Source: Microbacterium marinilacus (GTDB taxonomy: Bacteria; Actinomycetota; Actinomycetes; Actinomycetales; Microbacteriaceae). From it: a stretch of 64,000 nt of DNA. Made by a program: the position numbers and the translations under genes. The stretch lies in NCBI RefSeq assembly GCF_019753765.1, contig NZ_JAIJZW010000001.1, positions 353,127 to 417,126 of the forward strand, given 5' to 3'. Positions within the stretch are counted from its first letter, which is position 1. Each line of letters opens with the position of its first letter. The notes beneath the pieces are model-generated. The model was not told the DNA's origin and did no database searches. It saw only the letters and a program-made list of their open reading frames with translations. Of this stretch, positions 48,697-57,875 are shown piece after piece.

Positions 48697-49748
48697 GCGG
48701 CGTGGCAGACGACCGGGCCGCCGCGGTGGCCGCCTCGCCTGCGACGCCCTCCCGCACGGTCGCACCCGCCGCACGCCCTCCGCGTGCGGCGGGTGCCGCC
48801 GCGGGCGGACGGCGCGGGCCCGCGAGCGCCGCGAGGTGGCGCAAGCGCGCGGAGATCGCCTTCTTCGTGGCGCCCGCGCTCGCCCTCTTCGTGCTGTTCG
48901 TGGTGTGGCCGATCATCACCGCGGTGCAGATGTCGCTGTACAAGTGGCGGGGCTTCGGGCCGATGGTCGACTTCGTCGGCCTCGGCAACTACATCTCGGT
49001 GCTGACCAACCAGGTCTTCACGGACGCCCTCGTCCACAACCTGGTGATCATGGTCGGGTCGATCCTGCTGCAGCTCCCGCTCGGGCTCGCGATCGCTCTC
49101 CTGCTCAACCGCAGGATGTGGGGCCAGGGGATCCTCCGCACCATCATCTTCGTGCCGTACGTGCTGGCCGAGGTCATCGCGGGCGTCGTCTGGTTCCAGC
49201 TGCTGCAGCCGCAGTACGGCGTGATCGACACCGTCCTCGCCGCGCTGGGGCTCTCCGGCCCGCCCCAGGGGTTCCTCGGCACCCCCGACCTCGCGCTGTG
49301 GACCGTGCTGATCGTCCTCACCTGGAAGTACCTCGGCCTGGCCGTGATCCTCTTCCTCGCCGGCCTGCAGGGAGTGCCCGAGGACCTCTACGAGGCGGCC
49401 CAGCTCGACGGCGCCTCCTGGTGGCAGGTGCAGCGCAAGATCACGATCCCTCTGCTCGGCCCCACCATGCGCACGTGGGCGTTCCTGTCGATGATCGGCT
49501 CGCTGCAGCTGTTCGACATGGTCTGGATCCTCACCAAGGGCGGTCCGGCCAACTCGACGACGACGATGGCGACCTTCCTGATCGACCAGGGCACGCGCAG
49601 CCAGAACTTCGGCATCGCCGGCGCGGCGTCGGTGGTCCTGTTCGTGGTGGCGCTCGTGCTGGCCGTGGCCTACCAGCGCTTCATCCTGAGCCGCGACACG
49701 AGACCCGACGACGAACGCCGCGGCACGAGGAAGGGGGCGAGGTCATGA
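48693..49748 (+). CDS. bxlF: Sugar ABC permease, MalF-type, BxlF-like
   Basis: A 351-residue permease starting at GTG within the bxlE-like stop. The first 60 residues are Ala/Pro/Arg-rich and cytosolic; then helix IAFFVAPALALFVLFVVWPIITAVQMSLYKW. EAA loop: GVPEDLYEAAQLDGASWWQVQRKITIPLLGPTMRTWAFLSMIGSLQLFDMVWILTKGGP. It overlaps the following permease by 4 bases. Confidence 0.88.
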   Translation: MSGVADDRAAAVAASPATPSRTVAPAARPPRAAGAAAGGRRGPASAARWRKRAEIAFFVAPALALFVLFVVWPIITAVQMSLYKWRGFGPMVDFVGLGNYISVLTNQVFTDALVHNLVIMVGSILLQLPLGLAIALLLNRRMWGQGILRTIIFVPYVLAEVIAGVVWFQLLQPQYGVIDTVLAALGLSGPPQGFLGTPDLALWTVLIVLTWKYLGLAVILFLAGLQGVPEDLYEAAQLDGASWWQVQRKITIPLLGPTMRTWAFLSMIGSLQLFDMVWILTKGGPANSTTTMATFLIDQGTRSQNFGIAGAASVVLFVVALVLAVAYQRFILSRDTRPDDERRGTRKGARS

Positions 49749-50632
49749 GCCAGACCCGCACACTGACGGTCCCGAGGGGCGCGAAGCCCGCCCGCCGCGG
49801 ACGGAACGGACGCTACTCCGGCGGGAACCCGCTGGTCTACGGGATCTCGCTGGTCGTCGTCGCCGTGACCCTCGGCCCCGTGCTGTACGGGGTGCTGGGC
49901 GGCTTCCGGACGAACGCGCAGCTGGCGGCCACGCCGGCCGGGATGCCCGACCCCTGGGTGTTCACGAACTACGCCGGCGTGCTGGCGCCCGACTCGCCCT
50001 TCTGGCGCTACACCCTGAACTCGACGGTCATCGCGGTGATCACCACGGCCATCGTCGTGGTCTTCGGCATCATGGCGGCCTATCCGCTGGCGCGGTACGA
50101 GTTCCGCGGCCGCGAGGTGCTGTTCATGGTGTTCGTCGTCGGCCTGCTCTTCCCGGCCACGGTCGCGATCGTGCCGTTGTTCATCCTGCTCACCCAGAAC
50201 TTCGGCATGGGCAACACCTGGTGGGGCGTCGCGCTGCCGCAGGCGGCGTTCGCGCTGCCGATGACCGTCGTGATCCTCCGTCCGTTCCTGATGGCGCTGC
50301 CCAAGGAGCTCGAGGAGGCCTCGATGCTCGACGGCACCAGCCGGATCGGCTTCTTCTGGCGGATCCTGCTGCCCCTGTCCGGTCCCGGCATGGTGACCGT
50401 GGGAGTGCTCGCGTTCGTCGGATCATGGAACTCGTACCTGCTCCCGCTGCTGCTGCTGCAGAGCGACATGAAGACGCTCCCGCTGGGCGTCGCCGACTTC
50501 TCGTCCGAGCACTCCGCCGACACCGCCGGCGTGTTCGCGTTCACGACGCTGGCGATGATCCCCGCCCTGGTGTTCTTCCTCGCCATGCAGAAGCGCATCG
50601 TGAACGGCCTGCAGGGCGCCGTCAAGGGCTGA
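49745..50632 (+). CDS. bxlG: Sugar ABC permease, MalG-type, BxlG-like
   Basis: A 295-residue permease; helix 1 is PLVYGISLVVVAVTLGPVLYGVLGGF, and the EAA loop is ALPKELEEASMLDGTSRIGFFWRILLPLSGPGMVTVGVLAFVGSWNSYLLPLLLL. It completes the membrane part of the importer. Thirty-four bases separate it from the GH3 gene, whose ATG has a TCTGGAGAG ribosome-binding site. Confidence 0.88.
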   Translation: MSQTRTLTVPRGAKPARRGRNGRYSGGNPLVYGISLVVVAVTLGPVLYGVLGGFRTNAQLAATPAGMPDPWVFTNYAGVLAPDSPFWRYTLNSTVIAVITTAIVVVFGIMAAYPLARYEFRGREVLFMVFVVGLLFPATVAIVPLFILLTQNFGMGNTWWGVALPQAAFALPMTVVILRPFLMALPKELEEASMLDGTSRIGFFWRILLPLSGPGMVTVGVLAFVGSWNSYLLPLLLLQSDMKTLPLGVADFSSEHSADTAGVFAFTTLAMIPALVFFLAMQKRIVNGLQGAVKG

Positions 50633-50665
50633 CGCGCCCACCACAGATCTCTGGAGAGAACGCAT

Positions 50666-53071
50666 ATGACCGCGGACACCCCCGCAGCCCCCGCCCGCCC
50701 GGTCGTCTCGGACCGCGTCGCCGCGCTTCTCGCGCAGATGACGCTCGAGGAGAAGGCCGCGCAGATCGTCGGATACTGGCTCGACCAGGGCGGCGAGCTG
50801 GTCGCGCCCATGGCGGACGAGATGGGCTCGGCCAAGGAGGGCCGCTCGCTCGCCGACATCACCAAGGACGGCATCGGCCACTACACGCGCGTCTACGGCA
50901 CCCGCCCGGTCGACCCCGCGGAGCGTGCGGCGTGGCTGTGGAACGAGCAGCGGCGCCTCCAGAGCGAGACGCGGCTCGGCATCCCGGCGCTGGTGCACGA
51001 GGAGTGCCTCACGGGGCTGGCGGCGTGGAAGGCGGCGACGTTTCCCACTCCGCTCGCGTGGGGGGCGACGTTCGACCCCGAGGCGGTCGCCGAGATGGGC
51101 GAGGCGATCGGCGAGTCGATGCGCGAGCTCGGCATCCATCAGGGGCTCGCGCCCGTGCTCGACGTCGTGCGCGACCCCCGCTGGGGGCGCGTCGACGAGT
51201 GCATCGGCGAGGACCCGTATCTCGTCGGCACGGTCGGCACCGCCTACGTCCGGGGCCTGCAGTCCACGGGGGTGCACGCGACGCTCAAGCACTTCCTGGG
51301 GTACTCGAACTCGCGCGCCGGCCGCAACCACGCGCCCGTGCACGCGGGGCCGCGGGAGGTCGCCGACGTGTTCCTGCCCCCGTTCGAGATGGCGATCCGC
51401 GACGGCGGCGTGAAGAGCGTCATGAACAGCTACGCCGAGATCGACGGGGTGCCCGTAGCCTCCAGCCCGGAGCTGCTGACGACCCTGCTGCGCGACGAGC
51501 TGGGGTTCGACGGCGTGGTGGTCGCCGACTACTTCGCCGTCGCGTTCCTCGAGGTGATGCACGCGGTCGCCGCCGACCGCGGAGAGGCCGCGGCGCTCGC
51601 GCTGCGCGCCGGCATCGACGTCGAGCTGCCGTCGGGAGACGCCTACCTCGCGCCGCTCGTCGAGCGCGTGCGGTCGGGCGAGCTCGACGAGGCGTACCTC
51701 GACCGTGCCGTGCTGCGCGCGCTGGCGCAGAAGGAGGAGCTCGGCCTGCTCGATCCGGGCGCCTTCGCGGACGAGCCGCCCGCGACGGTCGACCTCGACA
51801 CCGCGCGCCATCGAGACATCGCGTTCCGCGTGGCGGCCGAGTCGGTCGTGATGCTGTCCAACGAGGACGCCCTTCCGCTGGCGCCGGCGGCGCGGCGGAT
51901 CGCCGTGATCGGTCCGAACGCCGACCGCGCGGCGGCGCTGCAGGGGTGCTACTCGTTCGCGAACCACGTTCTCGCCCACCACCCCGACCACGAGATCGGG
52001 TTCGAGATCCCGACCGTGCGCGAGGCGATGGCGACCGCGTTCCCGGACGCCGCCATCGACTTCGCGGCGGGGTGCGACGTGGAGGGCGACGACAGGTCGG
52101 GCTTCGACGCCGCCGTCGAGGTCGCCTCGGGGGCCGAGGTGGCCGTCGTGGTCGTCGGCGACCAGGCGGGCCTGTTCGGACGCGGCACGGTGGGCGAGGG
52201 CAACGACGTCGAGTCGCTCGAGCTGCCGGGCGTCCAGCGCGAGCTCGTCGAGCGGGTCGTCGCCACCGGGACGCCCGTCGTGATGGTGCTGCTCACGGGA
52301 CGGCCCTATGCCGTCTCATGGGCGCTCGACGGCGATGCGACGGCGCGGCCCGCAGCGGTGCTGCAGGCGTTCTTCCCGGGCGAGGAGGGCGGGCCGGCGA
52401 TCGCCGCGGTGATCTCCGGCGCGGCGACGCCGTCCGGCCGTCTGCCGGTGAGCCTGCCCCGTTCGTCCGGCTCGGCCCCGTACAGCTACCTGCATCCGAT
52501 CCTCGGGGGGCCGTCCGACGTGACCTCGACGGATCCGACCCCGCTGCGGCCGTTCGGGTTCGGGCTCTCGTACACGTCGTTCGCCTACGAGGGCCTCGAG
52601 GTCGACAGCGAGGCCGCGACCGACGGCCGCTTCCGGGCCTCCGTCACGGTGGTGAACACCGGCGAACGGCACGGCGTGGACGTCGTGCAGCTCTACGCGC
52701 GTGACGTCGTCGCGTCGGTCACCCGGCCGGTGGCGCAGCTGCTCGGCTACGCGCGCGTCGCGCTGGGAGCGGGGGAGTCGCGTCGCGTGACGTTCGACGT
52801 GCCCGCGCAGCGGCTGTCGTTCACCGGGCGCGACCTGGTGCGCGTGGTCGAGCCGGGCGACGTCGAGGTGTGGGCCGGCGCCCACGCCGAGGCGTCCGCG
52901 CGCGCGGCGGACGCCGACGAGGCGACCGGCGGCGCGATCTCGAACGAGAAGCGCCGTCGCGGCCGTGCCCTCGAGGGAGCCGCGACGCCCCGCGCCGTCG
53001 TGACGCTGACGGGCGGGGTGCACGCGGTGACGCCGGACGACCCGCGGATGACGGCGGTGACCCTCGGCTGA
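50666..53071 (+). CDS. bxlA: GH3 family beta-xylosidase, BxlA-like
   Basis: An 801-residue GH3 enzyme with the (beta/alpha)8, alpha/beta sandwich and C-terminal fibronectin-like domains. The nucleophile is Asp288 in GFDGVVVADYFAV. The segment HATLKHFLGYSNSRAGRNHAPVHAGPREVADVFLPPFEMAIRDGGVKSVMNSYAEIDGVPVASSPELLTTLLRDELGF matches the beta-xylosidase (BxlA) branch rather than NagZ, which has a different KH(F/I)PGHG motif. No signal peptide: it would act on imported xylobiose in the cytosol. Xylose then enters the xylAB pathway. Fits the bxlEFGA operon. Confidence 0.88.
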   Translation: MTADTPAAPARPVVSDRVAALLAQMTLEEKAAQIVGYWLDQGGELVAPMADEMGSAKEGRSLADITKDGIGHYTRVYGTRPVDPAERAAWLWNEQRRLQSETRLGIPALVHEECLTGLAAWKAATFPTPLAWGATFDPEAVAEMGEAIGESMRELGIHQGLAPVLDVVRDPRWGRVDECIGEDPYLVGTVGTAYVRGLQSTGVHATLKHFLGYSNSRAGRNHAPVHAGPREVADVFLPPFEMAIRDGGVKSVMNSYAEIDGVPVASSPELLTTLLRDELGFDGVVVADYFAVAFLEVMHAVAADRGEAAALALRAGIDVELPSGDAYLAPLVERVRSGELDEAYLDRAVLRALAQKEELGLLDPGAFADEPPATVDLDTARHRDIAFRVAAESVVMLSNEDALPLAPAARRIAVIGPNADRAAALQGCYSFANHVLAHHPDHEIGFEIPTVREAMATAFPDAAIDFAAGCDVEGDDRSGFDAAVEVASGAEVAVVVVGDQAGLFGRGTVGEGNDVESLELPGVQRELVERVVATGTPVVMVLLTGRPYAVSWALDGDATARPAAVLQAFFPGEEGGPAIAAVISGAATPSGRLPVSLPRSSGSAPYSYLHPILGGPSDVTSTDPTPLRPFGFGLSYTSFAYEGLEVDSEAATDGRFRASVTVVNTGERHGVDVVQLYARDVVASVTRPVAQLLGYARVALGAGESRRVTFDVPAQRLSFTGRDLVRVVEPGDVEVWAGAHAEASARAADADEATGGAISNEKRRRGRALEGAATPRAVVTLTGGVHAVTPDDPRMTAVTLG

Positions 53072-53090
53072 CGCCGGGCCGTGCACGGCG

Positions 53091-53134
53091 CCGACGACAC
53101 CCGCGTGACGCGGGGCATGACGCCGTGTCGTCGG
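53091..53134 (+). terminator. Terminator after the GH3 gene
   Basis: A 10-bp stem (53091-53100 with 53125-53134) enclosing a second smaller hairpin (CCGCG / CGCGG at 53101-53113), 20 bases after the stop codon. Confidence 0.65.
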
Positions 53135-53193
53135 GGCGTCGTGCGGGCGGGGCGCCCGCCGGTCGATAGCGTGGGTCGGGCAGCGGACGGACG

Positions 53194-54375
53194 ATGACGG
53201 GGATGACGATGAGGGCGACCAGCGTCGAGGGGGTGCGCCGGGCGAACCTCGGCGAGATCCTGCGGCTCGTCCACCACCGCGGCCCCCGCTCGCGCGCGGT
53301 CATCACCACCGAGACCGGCCTGAACCGGTCGACGGTCTCCGACCTGGTCTCGACCCTCGCGGAGGGCGGGCTCGTCGTGGAGCGCGAGCCCGACCCGACC
53401 CGGCGCGTGGGCAGGCCGTCCCCGATCGTCGCGCCCAGCGAGGACGTCCTCGCGATCGCGGTGAACCCCGAGGTCGACGCCGTCGAGATCGGCGCGGTCA
53501 CCCTCGGCGGCCGGGTGCGCGCGCGGGTGCGCGAGGCCGTGCGCGGAGCGCTCGACCCGCGCGACGTCGCCGCGGCCGTGGCGCGCGTGACCGGGGAGTG
53601 GACGGCGGGCGAGCTGCGCGGCTGCCGCGTCGTCGGCGTGGGCGTCGCGGTCCCCGGCCTGGTGCGCGCCGAGGACGGCGTCGTGCGGCTCGCGCCGCAT
53701 CTCGGCTGGCGCGAGGAACGCGTGGGGGAGAGGATCGCGGAGGCGACGGGGCTTCGCGTCGCGGTCGGCAACGACGCCTCGCTGGGTGCCCGAGCCGAGC
53801 GGCTCTTCGGCGCGGCGCGCGACCATGCGGACGTCGTGTACCTCAACGGCGGCTCGTCGGGGATCGGCGGCGGGCTCATCCTGCACGGCACCGCGATCGG
53901 CGGCGCTGACGGCTACGCGGGGGAATGGGGCCAGAACCGGCCGAGCATCGTCGACCCGGCCGAGCGGCGCACCCCGGACGGGGTGGTCGAGGACGAGGTC
54001 AACCGCGCGCGGCTGCGGCAGGCCGTCGGCCTGGGCGCCGTGCCGTCCGCCGACGACGAGGCCCTGGCGCGCGCCCTCGCCGCGTCGGACGATCCGGCGG
54101 TCGCGGCCGAGGTGGACCGGCAGCGGCGCATCCTCGCGGCGACGCTCGCGAACGCCGTGAACGTGCTGAACCCGTCGATGATCGTGCTCGGCGGGTTCCT
54201 CGCGATCCTGCACGACCACGATCCGGACGGACTGCTCGGGGCCGTCCGCGCGCAGGCGCTCGCCGCGCCCGCGGAGCGCCTCGCGATCCGCGCGGCGGCG
54301 CTCGGGGCGGACCGCCTGCTGATCGGCGCGGCGGAGGCGGCGTTCGAGCCGCTGCTGGCGGACCCGCTCGCCTGA
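53194..54375 (+). CDS. ROK family transcriptional regulator
   Basis: A 393-residue NagC/XylR-type protein with an N-terminal winged helix (about 10-75; RRANLGEILRLVHHRGPRSRAVITTETGLNRSTVSDLVSTLAEGGLVVEREP) and a sugar-kinase-like ROK domain (VVGVGVAVPGLVRAEDGVVRLAPHLGWREERVGERIAEATGLRVAVGNDASLGA, VVYLNGGSSGIGGGLILHGTAIGGADGYAGEWGQ). The family's zinc site (CxCGxxGC after the GHM-like turn) is missing: the segment continues PSIVDPAERRTPDGV with no Cys. Downstream neighbours concern sugar acids and xylose; it could control the xylA promoter region. Alternative starts exist at ATG 53206 and 53212. Confidence 0.88.
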   Translation: MTGMTMRATSVEGVRRANLGEILRLVHHRGPRSRAVITTETGLNRSTVSDLVSTLAEGGLVVEREPDPTRRVGRPSPIVAPSEDVLAIAVNPEVDAVEIGAVTLGGRVRARVREAVRGALDPRDVAAAVARVTGEWTAGELRGCRVVGVGVAVPGLVRAEDGVVRLAPHLGWREERVGERIAEATGLRVAVGNDASLGARAERLFGAARDHADVVYLNGGSSGIGGGLILHGTAIGGADGYAGEWGQNRPSIVDPAERRTPDGVVEDEVNRARLRQAVGLGAVPSADDEALARALAASDDPAVAAEVDRQRRILAATLANAVNVLNPSMIVLGGFLAILHDHDPDGLLGAVRAQALAAPAERLAIRAAALGADRLLIGAAEAAFEPLLADPLA

Positions 54376-54405
54376 GGCCGGCCGCGCTGCCACGCCGCCG
54401 CATAT

Positions 54406-54453
54406 CGGTGCGAGAGCGCCCTTATCGGCGTTCGGAAGGGCGCTTCGGCACCG
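54406..54453. terminator. Bidirectional terminator between convergent operons
   Basis: A two-part stem: inner 9 bp (AGCGCCCTT, 54415-54423, with AAGGGCGCT, 54436-54444) and outer 6 bp (CGGTGC, 54406-54411, with GCACCG, 54448-54453) around a 12-nt loop. It lies between the ROK gene and the convergent dehydratase gene. Confidence 0.7.
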
Positions 54454-54490
54454 GTTCGCGCTACCCCGCGCGCCTGAGGCGGCGCGCGCG

Positions 54491-55570
54491 TCAGGCGAAG
54501 CGCAGGCCGAGGCCGAGCGCGGGCCCGCCGCTCGCCCAGCCGTCCGCGATCGTCACCCCGCTCGGCTCCACCAGCGCGCCGAGCGTCGCGAAGCCCGCGT
54601 CCTCGACGTCCTCGACCCAGCTCGTCTCCGGCAGGGCGTAAGCGACCTGCGCCGACAGCTCGGGCAGCAGGTGCGGCGCGAGCTCGACCCCCCGCTCGCG
54701 CGCGAGGTCGGCGATCTCGAGGAACGGCGTGATGCCGCCCACCCGCACGATGTTCGGCTGGACGACGTCCAGCGCCCCGGCGTCCAGGAAGTCGCGGAAC
54801 CGATGGACCGTGTGGAGGTTCTCGCCCGCGGCCACCGGGACGTCGATGCGGGCGCGGAGGGCGCGGTACCCGGCGAGGTCGTCGGCCCGCAGCGGCTCCT
54901 CGATCCAGTCGATGCCGTACTCGGCGAGGGCGGGGATGGAGCGCGCCGCGGTCTCGAGATCCCAGCGCTGGTTCGCGTCGACCATCAGACGGCGATCGGG
55001 GCCGAGCACGGCGCGCACGGCCGCGACGCGCTCGAGATCGCGGCCGAGGTCGGGGCTTCCCACCTTGATCTTCACGGCCTGGAACCCCGCGGCGACCCAG
55101 CGCCGCGCCTGCGCGACGAGCTCGTCGATCGGGTAGTGCAGGTTCACGCCGCTGCCGTACGCGGGCAGCCGGTCGTGGCGGCGGCCGAGCAGGTCCGTCA
55201 CGCAAGCCCCGGCGCGGCGTGCGCGCAGGTCCCACAGCGCCAGGTCGAGGCCCGCGAGCGCGATCGTCGTCACGCCGCCGCCGCCGGCCTCGTGGACGTG
55301 CCGCCACAGGTCGTGCCAGACGCCGGGATCGGCGGGGCGGCCGATCGCCGCCGGCACCAGGTCGTCGTCGAGCAGGGCCTTGACCGCCGTGCCGCCGATC
55401 GTCGGCGTCCACGTGAACGCGTGGCCCACACCGCCGTCGGCATCGTGCACCGTCACCGCGATGACCCGGAGGTCCGTCACATCGGCGCCCCACGGGCGCG
55501 CCAGCGGGATCCGGATCAGCCGTGTCTCCACGGCGCGGAGCGCGGGGACGGGAGCGGCGCGCTCAGACAT
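54491..55570 (-). CDS. Mandelate racemase-type acid sugar dehydratase
   Basis: A 359-residue enolase-superfamily protein. KIK at the end of the second barrel strand (VKIKVG), metal ligands in VDANQRW, WIEEPL and AGENLH, and an APHLL histidine base near the C-terminus place it in the mandelate racemase branch, most of whose members dehydrate aldonic or aldaric acids. Exact substrate is unknown. It is the last gene of an operon with SDR and Gfo/Idh/MocA oxidoreductases; its start overlaps the SDR stop by 8 bases. An oxidation-then-dehydration route for a sugar acid would fit. Confidence 0.82.
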   Translation of the reverse strand: MSERAAPVPALRAVETRLIRIPLARPWGADVTDLRVIAVTVHDADGGVGHAFTWTPTIGGTAVKALLDDDLVPAAIGRPADPGVWHDLWRHVHEAGGGGVTTIALAGLDLALWDLRARRAGACVTDLLGRRHDRLPAYGSGVNLHYPIDELVAQARRWVAAGFQAVKIKVGSPDLGRDLERVAAVRAVLGPDRRLMVDANQRWDLETAARSIPALAEYGIDWIEEPLRADDLAGYRALRARIDVPVAAGENLHTVHRFRDFLDAGALDVVQPNIVRVGGITPFLEIADLARERGVELAPHLLPELSAQVAYALPETSWVEDVEDAGFATLGALVEPSGVTIADGWASGGPALGLGLRFA

Positions 55571-56474
55571 CGGCGGCCTCCCGGCCGGCCGCGACGGGAT
55601 GCAGCTCGGTGCGCCAGCTGCGGCGCGCGCGCCAGCCGAGCAGGCGCTCGGCCTTCGCGCTCGAGAAGACGGGGGCGGTGCCGGCGAGCGACGCCGCCGC
55701 TCCCGCTGCCGCCGGGACGTGCGTCGCCAGGGCCTCGGCGGTCGGGGCGTCGATCAGCGCGTCGGCGGCGCCGACGAGGAACGTCTCTCCGCTCGGCAGC
55801 TCCGACGCGTGCTCCAGCCAGGCGCGCACGAACTCGCCCGCGTCCCGGGCATCGACGTAGTTGAAGAGCGCGACGGCGGACAGCGCGGGGTCGGCGAGCC
55901 GCTCGGCCACCGTGTGCCCCTGCTGGGTCGGGGCCCCGTGCCACTCCTCGGGCGCGATCACGTAGCAGGGCCGGAAGACGCCGAAGCGGACCTCCGGGTG
56001 CCGCCGCACGGCCATCTGCACGATCTCCTCGATCGCGAGCTTCGACGCCGCATAGCCGTTCCACGGGGCGGCGGGGTGCGTCTCGTCGAGCGGCAGCGAC
56101 TCGGGCCGCCAGCCGGGGGAGCCGTAGCCGAGCACGGTGGGGCTGGACGAGACCAGGAATCGTGCGGCGCCGGCTGCGAGCGCCGCCTCCAGCACGCTCC
56201 AGGCGAGCCGCGTGTTCACGTCGAAGATCTCGGCGTCCGGGCGCGACCCCGGCACCGCGATCGCCGCCAGGTGGACCACCGCGTCGGGCGCGATCTCGAC
56301 GACGGCCTCGCGCGTCGCCTCGGCGTCGAGCAGGTCGAGCTCGACCTGTCGCGACGGAAGGCCGGGGGAGGCGACGCGGTCGAGCGAGACCACGTCGTGC
56401 CCGACATCCGCGAGCACCTGGACCACGCTGCGGCCGAGACGGCCGGAACCGCCCGTGACGACGATCGTGCTCAC
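55563..56474 (-). CDS. SDR family NAD(P)-dependent oxidoreductase
   Basis: A 303-residue extended SDR. Nucleotide-binding glycine motif is TGGSGRLG at residues 8-15, active-site elements are a SSSPTVLGYG serine region and a YAASK catalytic motif (Tyr and Lys). Members include uronate dehydrogenases and sugar nucleotide epimerases. Here it stands between a Gfo/Idh/MocA protein (4-bp overlap) and an acid sugar dehydratase (8-bp overlap), so oxidising a hexuronate or similar sugar is more likely than epimerising a nucleotide sugar. GTG start at 56474. Confidence 0.83.
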   Translation of the reverse strand: MSTIVVTGGSGRLGRSVVQVLADVGHDVVSLDRVASPGLPSRQVELDLLDAEATREAVVEIAPDAVVHLAAIAVPGSRPDAEIFDVNTRLAWSVLEAALAAGAARFLVSSSPTVLGYGSPGWRPESLPLDETHPAAPWNGYAASKLAIEEIVQMAVRRHPEVRFGVFRPCYVIAPEEWHGAPTQQGHTVAERLADPALSAVALFNYVDARDAGEFVRAWLEHASELPSGETFLVGAADALIDAPTAEALATHVPAAAGAAASLAGTAPVFSSAKAERLLGWRARRSWRTELHPVAAGREAADV

Positions 56475-57844
56475 GACGACGCCTCGCCGGCGGGGGCGAC
56501 CAGCGCGGCGCCCGCCGCACCGAGGTCGAGATCGGCGATGCTCACCGCCTGCCCCGTGGCCAGCGAGCGGTTCCCGGCGAGCCCCACGACCATCGACCGC
56601 ACGCCGTCGGACCAGTCGGCCGTCCGCCCGAGCGGATCGGCGTCCGACCCGCCCGCGCCGCCCTCGAAGACGTCCCGCAGCAGGACGGCGTCGCCGCCGC
56701 CGTGACCGCCGGTGCCCTCGGGGATCGGCACCTCGCGGGCGGCCTCGAAGTGCCGCTGGACCACGAGCCGCTCGCCGACCGGCCGCTGCGAGTCGTCGGC
56801 CACCAGGTCGGGGCGGGCGCTCGGGTCGACGACCGTGCGGCCCTCCTCGTCGACGAGCACAGACCCGCGCTCGATCACGGTGAGCTCGGCCCGGCCGAGC
56901 GTGCCGTTGACCGCGACCGTGTAGCCCTCCCAGGGCGAGTGGGCGTTGAGCGAGTAGGACATCGTGCTGCCGCGTGCGTAGTCGACGACGAGCGCGAGGT
57001 TGTCCTCGATCGTGATGCCCTCGTCGAACACGTCGCGGTCGCGGAGATAGCCGTCGTGCTGCTCCTGGTCGAGGTACAGGCCCTTCCACGTGGGGTCGGT
57101 GCGCAGGTCGAGGCTGAACCGGTCCCGCAGCGGCGAGTCGGTCGTGCCGCGTTCGGGACGCGGGCCGATGCCGCGGCGCGCGGCGTTCTCCGCGCCGTAG
57201 AAGCGCAGCCCGCCCGACGCGTACACGCGGGTCGGGACGTCCGCGATCCACCAGCCCACGAGGTCGAAGTGGTGGCTCGACTTGTGGATCAGGAGGCCGC
57301 CGGACATCTCCTTGAGGCGGTGCCAGCGACGGAAGTAGTCCGCGCCGTGAGCGGTGTCGAGCACCCACTCGAAGTGGACGCTCGTGACCTCGCCGATCTC
57401 ACCCGACGCGATCACGCGCTTCAGCTCGCTGTTGCGGGGCGAGTACCGGTAGTTGAACGTGATGGTGACGTCACGGCCGGTGCGCTCGGCGGCCTCGGCG
57501 ATGCGGCGCACGCCTTCCTCGCTGGTGGTGAGGGGCTTCTCCACCACCACGTCGGCTCCGGCCTCGAGCGCCTCGACGATGTAGTCGGCGTGCGTGAAGT
57601 CGGGCGACGTGATGACGACGCGGTCCACCCGGTGGTCCCGGATCGCGTCGCCCAGGCCGTCGGGCTCGAAACGGACGGGCCGGCCGAGGCCGACGTGCTG
57701 CGCGAGCGACCACTCCTGGCGACCGGGGTTCGTGTCCGTCCAGGCGACGAGCTCTGCGGCGTCGGCGTGGGTGGTCGCGATCGCGTTCAGGTACATCTGG
57801 GCGCGGGATCCGGCGCCGACGAGGGCGTAGCGGAGGCGGGTCAT
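56471..57844 (-). CDS. Gfo/Idh/MocA family oxidoreductase
   Basis: A 457-residue protein, longer than many of its family (330-400). Rossmann motif is LRYALVGAGSRAQMYLNAI; the characteristic EKPLTTSEEG block contains the conserved Lys of the EKP motif. Large C-terminal alpha/beta domain follows, with MSGGLLIHKSSHHFDLVGWW giving the family's catalytic-type His. Family members oxidise or isomerise sugar rings using NAD(P). It is second-tier in the operon after the permeases and shares a 4-bp overlap with the SDR gene. Confidence 0.85.
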   Translation of the reverse strand: MTRLRYALVGAGSRAQMYLNAIATTHADAAELVAWTDTNPGRQEWSLAQHVGLGRPVRFEPDGLGDAIRDHRVDRVVITSPDFTHADYIVEALEAGADVVVEKPLTTSEEGVRRIAEAAERTGRDVTITFNYRYSPRNSELKRVIASGEIGEVTSVHFEWVLDTAHGADYFRRWHRLKEMSGGLLIHKSSHHFDLVGWWIADVPTRVYASGGLRFYGAENAARRGIGPRPERGTTDSPLRDRFSLDLRTDPTWKGLYLDQEQHDGYLRDRDVFDEGITIEDNLALVVDYARGSTMSYSLNAHSPWEGYTVAVNGTLGRAELTVIERGSVLVDEEGRTVVDPSARPDLVADDSQRPVGERLVVQRHFEAAREVPIPEGTGGHGGGDAVLLRDVFEGGAGGSDADPLGRTADWSDGVRSMVVGLAGNRSLATGQAVSIADLDLGAAGAALVAPAGEASS

Positions 57845-57875
57845 GCGGGAGGGCTTCCGATCGGGTGAGGGGTGA

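Noticed and set aside
50666-53071. GH3 enzyme considered as NagZ for the muropeptide pathway
   Set aside because: It lacks the KH(F/I)PGHG and DxH-type NagZ motifs, is three times longer than small NagZ forms and sits in a xylobiose-type operon 40 kb away.
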